Below are positions 1-6,496 of a stretch of DNA of 10,665 bases, piece by piece (the first letter of the stretch is position 1; each line of letters starts with the position of its first letter). A model generated the notes under the pieces. It worked only from the letters and a program-made list of their open reading frames with translations. It made no database searches and was not told the DNA's origin. The position numbers and the translations under genes were made by a program. Where the stretch lies: assembly GCA_035502675.1 (NCBI GenBank), contig DATJUC010000054.1, forward strand, positions 1 to 10,665, given 5' to 3'. Source of the stretch: DATJUC01 sp035502675. Lineage in GTDB: Bacteria; Vulcanimicrobiota; Vulcanimicrobiia; Vulcanimicrobiales; Vulcanimicrobiaceae.

Positions 1-177
1 GACGCCGACGGCCACTTCGTCGCAACGGTGCCAATCGCGCCAGACTTTTGGCGCGGCAGCATCGTGACGGTGACGGCGACGTCACCGTCGACGGTCAGTT
101 CCGCGACCGCCCAGACCGTCGTGGTCTTACCCAACCCGGGCGTCGTACTGCCGGCCGACGACGTTCCGAATTGCTAG
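1..177 (+). CDS. C-terminal fragment of an Ig-like/beta-sandwich repeat protein (5' end outside window)
   Basis: Reading frame 1 is open from the first base to a TAG at 175-177 and gives 58 residues. The pattern is an Asp-Gly-x-Phe turn (residues 3-6), a TVPIAP strand, then a Gly followed by the alternating strand IVTVTATSPS (residues 21-30) and a Val-rich last strand (TVVVL), ending in a short Pro/Asp tail with a final Cys. This spacing is typical of bacterial Ig-like, IPT or glucodextranase-B-like repeats in secreted proteins. The stop lies 25 bases before the flp start on the same strand, so the gene could belong to the same transcript. No catalytic motif is visible, and too little is left to assign a function. 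The fold is inferred from pattern only. Confidence 0.55.
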   Translation, partial: DADGHFVATVPIAPDFWRGSIVTVTATSPSTVSSATAQTVVVLPNPGVVLPADDVPNC

Positions 178-188
178 GCCGGTTTTGC

Positions 189-193
189 GGAGG
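189..193 (+). promoter_or_regulatory. Ribosome binding site for the Flp pilin gene
   Basis: GGAGG lies 9 bases before the ATG at 203. This strong Shine-Dalgarno sequence selects that ATG over the in-frame ATGs at 218 and 224, and fits a highly expressed pilin. Confidence 0.7.
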
Positions 194-202
194 TCACCCC
201 AC

Positions 203-364
203 ATGGTTCGGAACTTCATGGCGATGCTTCGTGATGACGAAGGCGCCTCTCTCGTCGAATACGCACTCCTCGTTGCCCTGATCGCCGTGGTGGCGATCGT
301 CGTGGTGAGAACGCTCGGACAAAACGCGAGCTCCGTTCTCAACAGCGCCGCTACCAGCATCTAG
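203..364 (+). CDS. flp: Flp/Fap-type major pilin of a Tad (type IVc) pilus
   Basis: This 53-residue protein has the complete signature of Flp pilins. A short charged leader ends in RDDEG (residues 10-14), followed at once by ASLVEYALLVALIAVVAIVV. Cleavage is expected after Gly14, which puts the conserved Glu-Tyr pair (E19, Y20) at mature positions 5 and 6. After that comes one hydrophobic helix (about 21-35) and a short polar C-terminus, RTLGQNASSVLNSAATSI. Flp pilins are usually this small. The mature subunit would polymerise into the Tad adhesion fibre after processing by a prepilin peptidase, and two candidates are encoded downstream (374-835 and 5517-6140). The start is set by the GGAGG at 189-193. 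The TAG stop at 362-364 is in the same frame as the following peptidase gene, with nothing but sense codons between them. Confidence 0.93.
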   Translation: MVRNFMAMLRDDEGASLVEYALLVALIAVVAIVVVRTLGQNASSVLNSAATSI

Positions 365-382
365 CCGATCGCGATACCGGCT
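363..382 (+). other. Small inverted repeat at the flp stop codon (possible mRNA stem-loop)
   Basis: AGCCG (363-367) pairs perfectly with CGGCT (378-382). The 10-base loop contains the palindrome ATCGCGAT (368-375), and a U-G pair could extend the stem by one. No T-run follows, so this is not a classical terminator. It could protect the 3' end of a pilin message or influence initiation of the next gene. The stem is short and may be chance in GC-rich DNA. Confidence 0.3.
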
Positions 383-835
383 GCTCTTCCGCTCGTATGC
401 TCGTTCGTCGCCTGTGCGGCCGCGGCCGCCAGCGACGTACGAGCGCGGAAGATTCCCAACGCCATCCCGATCGCCTTAGCGGTTTTCGGCGTGGCCTACC
501 ATGCGTTGGGAGGATGGAACTCGTTGGCTCTGGCGGTTTCCGCCGGGCTTGCGGTCCTCGTTCTCGGAACGCTTCCCTTCGGCATGGGCTGGATCGGCGG
601 CGGCGACGTCAAGCTCGTTGCGGCGTGTGCCTGCGCGCTCGAATGGTGGCAGATTCTGCCGCTCTTCGTCTACACGGCGTTAGCCGGGGGCGCGCTCGGA
701 CTCGTCGTCATCGCGCTGCGCCGGTCGGGCAAACTGCGCTCGCCGGCGGAGTTGCCCTACGCCGTCGCCATAGCCGCGGGCGTTGGGTGGCTGACGTTGG
801 GATCGACGCTGGTGCCGTCGATAAGAATTCTATAG
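374..835 (+). CDS. cpaA: CpaA/TadV-type prepilin peptidase (A24 family), start codon uncertain
   Basis: This small polytopic aspartic protease should cleave the Flp leader at the inner membrane. Both catalytic motifs are present: the first Asp in SDVRARKIPN (Asp codon 434-436) after a hydrophobic segment, and the second in the GGGDVKL motif (Asp codon 605-607). A lone C-terminal helix ends near 835. The problem is the start. The only canonical in-frame start after the flp stop that lies near the beginning is a GTG at 491, which would remove the first transmembrane helix and the first catalytic Asp. The reading frame back to 365 encodes PIAIPAALPLVCSFVACAAA, just what is expected for helix 1. 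I place the start tentatively at the ATA at 374, which gives a normal TadV length of about 153 residues. ATC at 368, readthrough of the flp TAG, or a sequence error are alternatives. The family assignment is firm and the start is not. Confidence 0.85.
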   Translation: MPAALPLVCSFVACAAAAASDVRARKIPNAIPIALAVFGVAYHALGGWNSLALAVSAGLAVLVLGTLPFGMGWIGGGDVKLVAACACALEWWQILPLFVYTALAGGALGLVVIALRRSGKLRSPAELPYAVAIAAGVGWLTLGSTLVPSIRIL

Positions 836-840
836 AGAGG
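835..840 (+). promoter_or_regulatory. Ribosome binding site for cpaB
   Basis: GAGAGG lies 8 bases before the GTG at 849 and 20 bases before the in-frame ATG at 861. The spacing therefore favours the GTG as the start of cpaB. Confidence 0.55.
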
Positions 841-848
841 CGCGAGTT

Positions 849-1724
849 GTGAATGCGGCTATGAATCGACGCAACATCACCATCGCCATCGCCGCCATCT
901 TGGCGCTCGGCGTAGGTTTGGTCGTGTACGGCGTTTTGACCGCGCCGCACAAGGCCGTACCGTTGCCGCGCAACGTGGTCGTGGCCGCGATGCGCATTCC
1001 GGCGCACGCCCGGATCGTTCCCGAGATGCTGACGGTCGTGCAGAAGCCGCCGGATCAAGTCGATCCCTCGGCGTTGACCGATCCGTCGCAGGCGCTCGGA
1101 CAAATTGCGATGGCCGACATCGCGCAAGCGTCGCCGATCCTCCCAGCCGACGTCGCCGCGCCGCCGACCCCGGCGCCGGAAGTGCTGCACGTTGCCAACG
1201 GCATGCGTGCGGTAACGATTCCGATCGATCAAGTCAAAGGCGTTGCGGGCCTGCTGCGTCCCGGCGACCACGTGGACGTGATCGCGGTACCGCCGCGCAG
1301 CACGCAGCCGCCCGAGGCGTTTACGATCATTCGCGATTCGAAAGTTTTGGCGGTCGGAACCGAAGTCGCCAATCCGCCGGAGCCGGTGCCCGCGTCGCCC
1401 GGAGCGCAGCCGACGCCGGTGCCGGTCGTGCCCACTACGGCAACGCTTCAGGTGACGCCGGCGCAAGCCGACCTGCTGACCTCGGCGGATATCAACGCGA
1501 CGCTTCGTCTGGCGCTGCGCTCGCCGAGAGAGCCCGCCGACACGCATCCCGCGCAAGAGATCGAGTACCCGATGCCGCCTGCGCCTCCCGCGCCGGCGAG
1601 CGGTCCGGCGGCGGCGCCGCAGGGCGTGCCCGTCATCAACGGCGACAAGGTCGAGGTCGCGCAGCCCAACCGCACCGAGCCTACGTACAACCTCGTGATC
1701 ACGCCGCCGAGTCCGAGGCCCTGA
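849..1724 (+). CDS. cpaB: CpaB/RcpC Tad pilus assembly protein
   Basis: This 291-residue protein has one N-terminal membrane helix (about 9-31). It is followed by a SAF-like domain (about 42-104, with VVVAAMRIPAHARIVPEMLT) and an RcpC/CpaB domain (about 118-224). The latter carries the family's GMRAVTIPIDQVKGVAGLLRPGD run (118-140), then HVDVIAV and a VTPAQADLL...LRLALRSP segment. The C-terminus (about 225-291) is rich in Pro and Ala and probably disordered. CpaB homologues sit on the periplasmic or outer side of the inner membrane and support the pilus conduit, in diderms next to the secretin. The GTG start is chosen because GAGAGG sits 8 bases upstream. The stop is one base before the GTG of the next gene, so the two are probably translationally coupled. 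A secretin gene, which often follows cpaB, is not here. Confidence 0.9.
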   Translation: MNAAMNRRNITIAIAAILALGVGLVVYGVLTAPHKAVPLPRNVVVAAMRIPAHARIVPEMLTVVQKPPDQVDPSALTDPSQALGQIAMADIAQASPILPADVAAPPTPAPEVLHVANGMRAVTIPIDQVKGVAGLLRPGDHVDVIAVPPRSTQPPEAFTIIRDSKVLAVGTEVANPPEPVPASPGAQPTPVPVVPTTATLQVTPAQADLLTSADINATLRLALRSPREPADTHPAQEIEYPMPPAPPAPASGPAAAPQGVPVINGDKVEVAQPNRTEPTYNLVITPPSPRP

Positions 1725-1725
1725 C

Positions 1726-3795
1726 GTGCCCGGCACCGTTCTGGCAGTCGTCGGAGGCAAAGGCGGCGTCGGCGCGACGACCATCGCGATCGAGCTGGCG
1801 AAAGCGCTCGGGCGGCGGGGCCGGATCGCACTGGTCGACGGCGATTTCGCCGGCCGGCGCACCATCGGGCTCATGATGGACGCCGTTCGCGAGCTCGACG
1901 AGGCGCGCGACGACTCCAACAACCTGTCCTTCACGACGCTGCGAAGCGGCATCACCGTCGTCGAGCTGGCGCACAACATCCACGCCGGCTTTACGCTCAA
2001 ACCCGAGCGGGTCGAGGCGCTCGTCCAGAACTTCTCGCAGACCAATACCGGCGCCATCGTCGACGCGCCGCAACCGTTCGCGGCGGCGATCCGGCCGTTC
2101 GTCGTACGCTGTTCGCGCTATCTCCTGATCGTCGAGCCGACCCTGCTCGGCATGGCCGGCGGTAAGGCGATGATCGCCGAGATGATCAAGTTCGGCATCT
2201 CGATGCACCAGATCGCCCCCGTCGTCGTACAGCGGGATCAGCACCCCGAGTTCTCCAAAGCCGACGTGCAAAAGGCGCTCGGCGTTGCGGTCGTTGCCGA
2301 GATTCCGCCCAAGAACGATCGCCGCTACCAGCGCGCGATCGAAGCGCTGGTCGAATACGCGGCTTCCCTGCAGGTGTATCAAGATCCCCAAGATCTCGGG
2401 CCTTCGATTCGTACGCCGCTCGGCGACCGCCGTCTCGCCAAGCTCCGCGCACCGACCGCGTTGGGTGCGAACGGCGCCGAGGCGCGCAAAGCGCCCGTCA
2501 TCGATCTCGAAAAGTACGAGCGGCTCAAATCGAACGCTCACGAGTCGCTGGCCAAGCGCATCGATCTGGCGTCGTCGAAAGACCGGATGGATCCGCTCAA
2601 AGCCGAGGAGCTGCAGAAGCAGGTCGCCCAGATCGTCCACGAGCTCATCACCGCCGAAACGGTCGGCTCGGCCGAAGACGTAGCGCAGCTGCGGCAAGAG
2701 GTCATCGACGAAGCGCTGGGCTACGGCCCGCTGGAAGATTTGCTGCGCGACGCGGAAGTGACCGAGATCATGGTCAACGGCCCGGATCACATCTACGTCG
2801 AGCGTGCCGGCAAGATCACGCTGTCGTCCAAGCACTTTACTAGCGAGCGGCAACTGCGTCTGGTGATCGAGCGCATGATCGCGCCGATCGGCCGGCGCAT
2901 CGACGAAGCGACCCCGATGGTCGACGGGCGCTTGCAGGACGGCTCGCGCATCAACGCCATCATCGAACCGCTGTCGCTGAGCGGATCGACGCTGACGATC
3001 CGGCGTTTCGGCACCGAGCGTCTGCACGTCGCGGATCTGGTCGAGAAGCGCGCGATCACGCCGCCGATGGTCGACTTCCTGCGTGCGTGCGTGGAGTCGC
3101 GCCTCAACGTGGTAATCAGCGGCGGTACGGGCTCGGGCAAGACGACGCTCATGAACGTCCTGTCGGCGTACATTCCGGATGCCGAACGCATCGTGACGAT
3201 CGAAGACGCGGCCGAACTCAAGCTCGAGCAGGACCACGTGGTTCGCTTGGAAGCGCGCCCGCCGAATCTCGAGGGGCGCGGCGAGATCCGAATCCGCGAC
3301 CTCGTTCGCAACGCGTTGCGCATGCGGCCGGATCGCATCATCGTCGGCGAGTGCCGCGGCGGCGAGGCGCTCGACATGCTGCAGGCGATGAACACCGGTC
3401 ACGACGGCTCGCTGACCACGGTGCACTCCAACACCCCGCGCGACTGCCTCTCCCGCATCGAGACGATGGTGATGATGGCCGGCTTCGACATTCCGGTGCG
3501 CGCGATCCGCGAGCAGATCTCCGGCGCGATCGACTTGATCGTGCAGGTCGCCCGTCTGCGCGACGGCAGCCGCAAGGTCGTGAGCATCACCGAGGTCGTC
3601 GGCATGGAAGGCGACACGATCACGACGCAAGACATCGTGCAGTTCGAGCAGCGCGGCCTCGACAAAGAGAGCCGCGTGATCGGCGAATTTCTCTACAGCG
3701 GCGTTCAGCCCAACTGCATCAAGCGGTTCGACGAGTTCGGCATCTCGTACGACGTGCGCGCCCTGAGCGACATGCAGACCGCGCTGTCGTGGTAG
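1726..3795 (+). CDS. CpaE/TadZ-CpaF/TadA fusion: ParA-like ATPase joined to Tad pilus motor ATPase
   Basis: One uninterrupted frame of 689 residues contains two Tad proteins that are normally separate. Residues 1-215 are a MinD/ParA-type ATPase like CpaE/TadZ, which localises the pilus machine. Its P-loop is GGKGGVGATT (10-19): the signature Lys12 is kept, but the usual catalytic P-loop Lys is Ala17, a change seen in CpaE/TadZ proteins. IALVDGDF follows at 34-41. There is no N-terminal receiver-like domain, because the P-loop starts at residue 10. Residues 216-265 form a linker. Residues 266-689 are a full CpaF/TadA secretion ATPase: N-terminal helical region, EALGYGPLEDLL (329-340), EIMVNGP (347-353), Walker A GGTGSGKTT (466-474), an acidic IEDAAEL stretch, Walker B region RIIVGECRGGEALDML (537-552) and His box TTVHSN (564-569). 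The GTG start is one base after the cpaB stop. No stop or obvious internal ribosome site separates the halves. The domain calls are firm; the consequence of the fusion is inference. Confidence 0.93.
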   Translation: MPGTVLAVVGGKGGVGATTIAIELAKALGRRGRIALVDGDFAGRRTIGLMMDAVRELDEARDDSNNLSFTTLRSGITVVELAHNIHAGFTLKPERVEALVQNFSQTNTGAIVDAPQPFAAAIRPFVVRCSRYLLIVEPTLLGMAGGKAMIAEMIKFGISMHQIAPVVVQRDQHPEFSKADVQKALGVAVVAEIPPKNDRRYQRAIEALVEYAASLQVYQDPQDLGPSIRTPLGDRRLAKLRAPTALGANGAEARKAPVIDLEKYERLKSNAHESLAKRIDLASSKDRMDPLKAEELQKQVAQIVHELITAETVGSAEDVAQLRQEVIDEALGYGPLEDLLRDAEVTEIMVNGPDHIYVERAGKITLSSKHFTSERQLRLVIERMIAPIGRRIDEATPMVDGRLQDGSRINAIIEPLSLSGSTLTIRRFGTERLHVADLVEKRAITPPMVDFLRACVESRLNVVISGGTGSGKTTLMNVLSAYIPDAERIVTIEDAAELKLEQDHVVRLEARPPNLEGRGEIRIRDLVRNALRMRPDRIIVGECRGGEALDMLQAMNTGHDGSLTTVHSNTPRDCLSRIETMVMMAGFDIPVRAIREQISGAIDLIVQVARLRDGSRKVVSITEVVGMEGDTITTQDIVQFEQRGLDKESRVIGEFLYSGVQPNCIKRFDEFGISYDVRALSDMQTALSW

Positions 3796-4652
3796 AAGAG
3801 TTCGGGCCCTACGTCGTCGTCTTCGGCGTCATCGGCGCCGTCGGATACTTTTCGTGGTCGTATTGGAATCAAATCGTCGCGATCGTCGCACCGTTTGCCG
3901 AACCGTACAGGACGCGGCTCGAGCGGGCGGCGATCAAGACGACGGCCGCAGACTTGGCGTTCCGCATCCTCACGATCGCGGTCTGTTCGTGGGGGCTTTT
4001 CGTTTTCGCGATGCATCCGTCGTCGGTCGTCGCCGTGGTGGCGCTGCCGATCGCCTTTGCGCTTTCGTTTTACGGGTTCGGCATCTGGGTCAAGACGCGA
4101 ATTGCGAAGCGGCTCGAGAAGTTCAACAACCAGCTCGAGATCGCGCTGCGGCTGATCACTAGCGGCCTGCGCGCCGGACTCGGTCTGCGCCAAGCCCTGG
4201 TGGTGGTCGTCAGCGAGATGCCCGATCCGATTCGGGTCGAGTTCAATCGCGTCCTCAGCCAAACGTCGATCGGCGTGAGCGTTTACGACGCCCTGGACCA
4301 GCTCAACGACCGGATGCCCAGCCAAGAAATGCTGATGATGACCAAGGCCATCCGCATCCAGTCGAAAACCGGCGGCAATCTCGGGCGGACGCTGGAGATC
4401 TTGGCCGAAACCATCAAGCAGCGCCGCCGCATCGACCGCAAGGTCCGTACGCTGACGTCGGAAGCGCGCGCCTCCAGCTGGGTCATGAGCGGCTTGCCGG
4501 TTTTCGTCTTGCTCATCATCATGGTGTTCGAGCCGGAGATGCGCGACGCGATGCTCACCACGCTCATGGGACGGCTGATGCTGGCGGCGTCCATCGGCTT
4601 GCTGCTGCTGGGCCAATACTGGATGAGCTCGATGTCGCGGGTGGAAGTGTGA
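3789..4652 (+). CDS. tadB: TadB-type Tad pilus platform protein (type II secretion F domain)
   Basis: This inner-membrane platform subunit is expected to contact the CpaF ATPase. The 287-residue protein has hydrophobic segments at about 8-25, 57-75, 80-100, 230-248 and 262-278. A cytoplasmic T2SSF domain lies at about 112-240, including FNNQLEIALRLITSGLRAGL (112-131) and the turn TGGNLGRTLEIL (194-205). The frame stays open far upstream, through the cpaF region, but that part is an out-of-frame shadow. The GTG at 3789 is chosen because it lies 7 bases inside the end of the preceding gene and gives MVEEFGPYVVVFGVIG, a normal TadB beginning. No Shine-Dalgarno sequence is evident, so translation probably depends on coupling to the fusion ATPase. 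It overlaps tadC by 4 bases. Confidence 0.92.
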   Translation: MVEEFGPYVVVFGVIGAVGYFSWSYWNQIVAIVAPFAEPYRTRLERAAIKTTAADLAFRILTIAVCSWGLFVFAMHPSSVVAVVALPIAFALSFYGFGIWVKTRIAKRLEKFNNQLEIALRLITSGLRAGLGLRQALVVVVSEMPDPIRVEFNRVLSQTSIGVSVYDALDQLNDRMPSQEMLMMTKAIRIQSKTGGNLGRTLEILAETIKQRRRIDRKVRTLTSEARASSWVMSGLPVFVLLIIMVFEPEMRDAMLTTLMGRLMLAASIGLLLLGQYWMSSMSRVEV

Positions 4653-5494
4653 GCACCCCGCTGCTCTTCGGCATCCTCATGCTGTTGCTGGTCGGCGGAT
4701 TGGCCGCGGTCTATTTCAGCTATTCTTCGAACGACGTGCACCGCCGGCTGGCGGCGCTCAACCTCGACGCACCGGCGCCCGCGCGCGGCTCGGTCGCGAT
4801 CCACAAGCTGCTCGACGAGGAGCAGAAGCGCACGCTGGAACGGCGGCTTTCCGAAGCGGGCTGGTACGACGTGTCGCCGACGCGGATGACGGCGTACATG
4901 CTGGCGGGCACGGGTGCCGGCGGGTTCCTGGGCGTGCTCTTCGGCTTCGCGATGGGCAAGCTCGACACGATGACGATCATCGTGTTTTTCGTGATGCTGG
5001 TCGGCGGTTTCTTGTTGCCCAACGCGGCGCTCGACCGCGCGATCGAAGCGCGCAAGCGGTCCGTTCAGCGCGACCTGCCGAACTTTCTCGACATCGTCTC
5101 GACCGCGGTCGAAGCCGGTACGGCGCTGAGCGGCGCGCTCAACGTCGCCACCGAGGCCGTCGGCGGTCCGCTGCGCAAAGAACTCGAGCTGGTGACCGAC
5201 GACATTCGCCTGGGGCGCTCGCGCTCGGAGGCGCTGGCTGCGATGGCGCACCGCCTCCGCGAGCCGGACCTCACGACCACGGTCACGGCGATCGTCCAAG
5301 CCGAGCGCCTCGGCGGAAACATCGTGGAAGTGCTTACGTCGCTCGCGTCCGAAGCTCGCGAGCGCAGGATGATGCGGGCCGAGGAACTGGCCGCCCAGCT
5401 TCCCGTCAAGATGGTCTTTCCGATGGCACTGCTCATGCTTCCGGCGCTGGTGATCATGATCTTCGGCGGCATCGCGCCGACGTGGTTTCACTAG
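4649..5494 (+). CDS. tadC: TadC-type Tad pilus platform protein (type II secretion F domain)
   Basis: This second platform subunit probably pairs with TadB to form the inner-membrane base of the pilus. The 281-residue protein has an N-terminal helix (4-23), a soluble linker containing EEQKRTLERRLSEAGWYDVS (57-76), two helices (about 82-102 and 107-125), a T2SSF domain (about 142-268) and a final helix (about 255-275). Within the T2SSF domain, RDLPNFLDIVSTAVEAGTAL (141-160) and the ERLGGNIVEVL turn (219-229) are diagnostic. The start GTG shares a GTGA with the tadB stop, a 4-base overlap typical of coupled translation. The order tadB then tadC directly after the motor ATPase is the usual Tad arrangement. 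Confidence 0.92.
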   Translation: MSTPLLFGILMLLLVGGLAAVYFSYSSNDVHRRLAALNLDAPAPARGSVAIHKLLDEEQKRTLERRLSEAGWYDVSPTRMTAYMLAGTGAGGFLGVLFGFAMGKLDTMTIIVFFVMLVGGFLLPNAALDRAIEARKRSVQRDLPNFLDIVSTAVEAGTALSGALNVATEAVGGPLRKELELVTDDIRLGRSRSEALAAMAHRLREPDLTTTVTAIVQAERLGGNIVEVLTSLASEARERRMMRAEELAAQLPVKMVFPMALLMLPALVIMIFGGIAPTWFH

Positions 5495-5504
5495 AGCGGC
5501 GTAC

Positions 5505-5510
5505 GGAGAG
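5505..5510 (+). promoter_or_regulatory. Ribosome binding site for the second prepilin peptidase
   Basis: GGAGAG begins 12 bases before the GTG at 5517, inside the 22-base gap after tadC. It supports that GTG as the start. Confidence 0.5.
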
Positions 5511-5516
5511 AGAAGC

Positions 5517-6140
5517 GTGCAGGAGTCGATCGGTCTCGCCCTCGTCGGCGCTCTGATCTTCGGCACGGCCGGAATCTGCGGCGCGCTGCTGGCGACCGCG
5601 CTGCTGCCGAGATTGAAGCGGCTGCCCGACGGACCCGCGCCGATCGCCGTCCACCCCGGATACCTGGTAGCCGGCGCCGCACTTTTGGGCGCCGTCTTGG
5701 GATGGCGGCGGCTTCCGAACCCGGAGTTCGTGATCGCCGCGCTGGTGACGATTCCGATGGTCGGCGCGTGGTATTGCGACGCCATGACCGGCATCGTGCC
5801 CGACGCGTTCACCTTGGTGCCGCTCGTGCCGCTGGCCGTTTTCGAGCTGGCGCTGACGCGCCAGCCCTTCGTGATCGAAAGCGCGGCCGTGATGTTCGTC
5901 GTCTTCGCGATCTTCGCGTGGATATCGAAGGGGCGCGGAGTCGGCTGGGGCGACGTCAAGCTCGCAACCTTCGGCGGGGCGCTGCTGGGCATGAAGGACG
6001 CCACCTTGGCTTTCGGCGTGGCGTCGCTGGCAGCCGTCATCGTCGCCTCGATTCGTTACCGCAGCAAGCCGGTACCGATCGTGTTCGCGCCGTATCTCAT
6101 CGGCGCAATGGCTTTCGCAATCGCCTTCGTCGCGCGATGA
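5517..6140 (+). CDS. Second A24-family prepilin peptidase (PilD-like peptidase core)
   Basis: This 207-residue polytopic membrane protein has the two aspartates of type IV prepilin peptidases: Asp88 in YCDAMTGIVPD (86-96) and Asp146 in the GWGDVKL motif (143-149). The segment PIVFAPYLIGAM near the C-terminus matches the FGPF-type end of PilD-like peptidases. The N-terminal methyltransferase domain with its zinc cysteines, found in full-length PilD, is absent. What precedes the catalytic core is a single helix (about 5-30) plus a cytoplasmic loop (about 31-45). It is a different subtype from the small TadV-like peptidase at the other end of the operon. It may process minor pilins or be redundant for Flp. 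The GTG start has GGAGAG upstream, and the gene ends with an ATGA overlap with the DUF192 gene. Confidence 0.9.
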   Translation: MQESIGLALVGALIFGTAGICGALLATALLPRLKRLPDGPAPIAVHPGYLVAGAALLGAVLGWRRLPNPEFVIAALVTIPMVGAWYCDAMTGIVPDAFTLVPLVPLAVFELALTRQPFVIESAAVMFVVFAIFAWISKGRGVGWGDVKLATFGGALLGMKDATLAFGVASLAAVIVASIRYRSKPVPIVFAPYLIGAMAFAIAFVAR

Positions 6141-6496
6141 CCGGCGCGCTCGTCGACGCCGGATCGGGCCGCGTGCTCGCGCGCCGCGTGGTACGGGCGA
6201 CGGGTCCGCTGAGGCGGACGTTCGGCCTTCTGGGGCGCGGCGCGCTCGGCGCCGACGACGGCATGTGGTTCGACGGCTGCGCTGCGGTACATACGGTGGG
6301 CATGCGATTTTCGATCGACGTGGTCTTCCTCGACGAGCGCGGAGCGGTCGTCCGCGTCGACGCCGGCGTCGCGCCGTGGCGCGCCGCGCGCTGCGGGGGC
6401 GGCGTCCGCACGGTCGTCGAGCTCGCTGCCGGGAGCTGCGCGCGTTTGGGGATCGCGGCCGGTACGCGCTTGGCGCTCCAGTGCGCCTCGCCCTAA
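6137..6496 (+). CDS. DUF192 family protein
   Basis: This 119-residue protein matches the DUF192 family, which has no established biochemical role. The recognisable core is DGMWFDGCAAVHTVGMRFSI (41-60) followed by DVVFLDERGAVVRV (61-74), a conserved VAPW (78-81), and the terminal VVELAAGSCARLGIAAGTRL (93-112). The pattern is His-Thr-x2-Met-Arg-Phe-x-Ile-Asp-Val-Val-Phe-Leu-Asp, with a Leu/Ala-Ala-Gly run near the end. No signal peptide or membrane helix is visible, so it is probably cytoplasmic as encoded. Its ATG overlaps the peptidase stop by 4 bases (ATGA), and its own end overlaps the next gene by 16 bases, so it belongs to the pilus transcript. From memory, DUF192 genes do occur beside tad genes in other genomes; a role in pilus biogenesis remains inference. 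Confidence 0.85.
   Translation: MTGALVDAGSGRVLARRVVRATGPLRRTFGLLGRGALGADDGMWFDGCAAVHTVGMRFSIDVVFLDERGAVVRVDAGVAPWRAARCGGGVRTVVELAAGSCARLGIAAGTRLALQCASP

Noticed and set aside
397..852. Open frame starting with ATG at 397 as the gene after flp
   Set aside because: It encodes an Arg-rich sequence with no family match, while the neighbouring frame carries both catalytic motifs of a prepilin peptidase.
1726..1785. Loss of the P-loop lysine (Ala17) as evidence of an inactive ATPase
   Set aside because: CpaE/TadZ proteins commonly have deviant P-loops with the signature lysine kept, so this alone is not a defect.
1699..3630. Long open frame of 643 residues on the - strand opposite the fusion ATPase
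   Set aside because: It is rich in Arg, Asp, His and Ala with no domain pattern, and lies wholly antisense to a gene with clear motifs. Long antisense frames are expected in GC-rich coding DNA.
3087..3788. N-terminal extension of the TadB frame through the cpaF region
   Set aside because: The translation is Arg/His-rich and unlike TadB. The proper TadB start is the GTG at 3789, overlapping the upstream stop.
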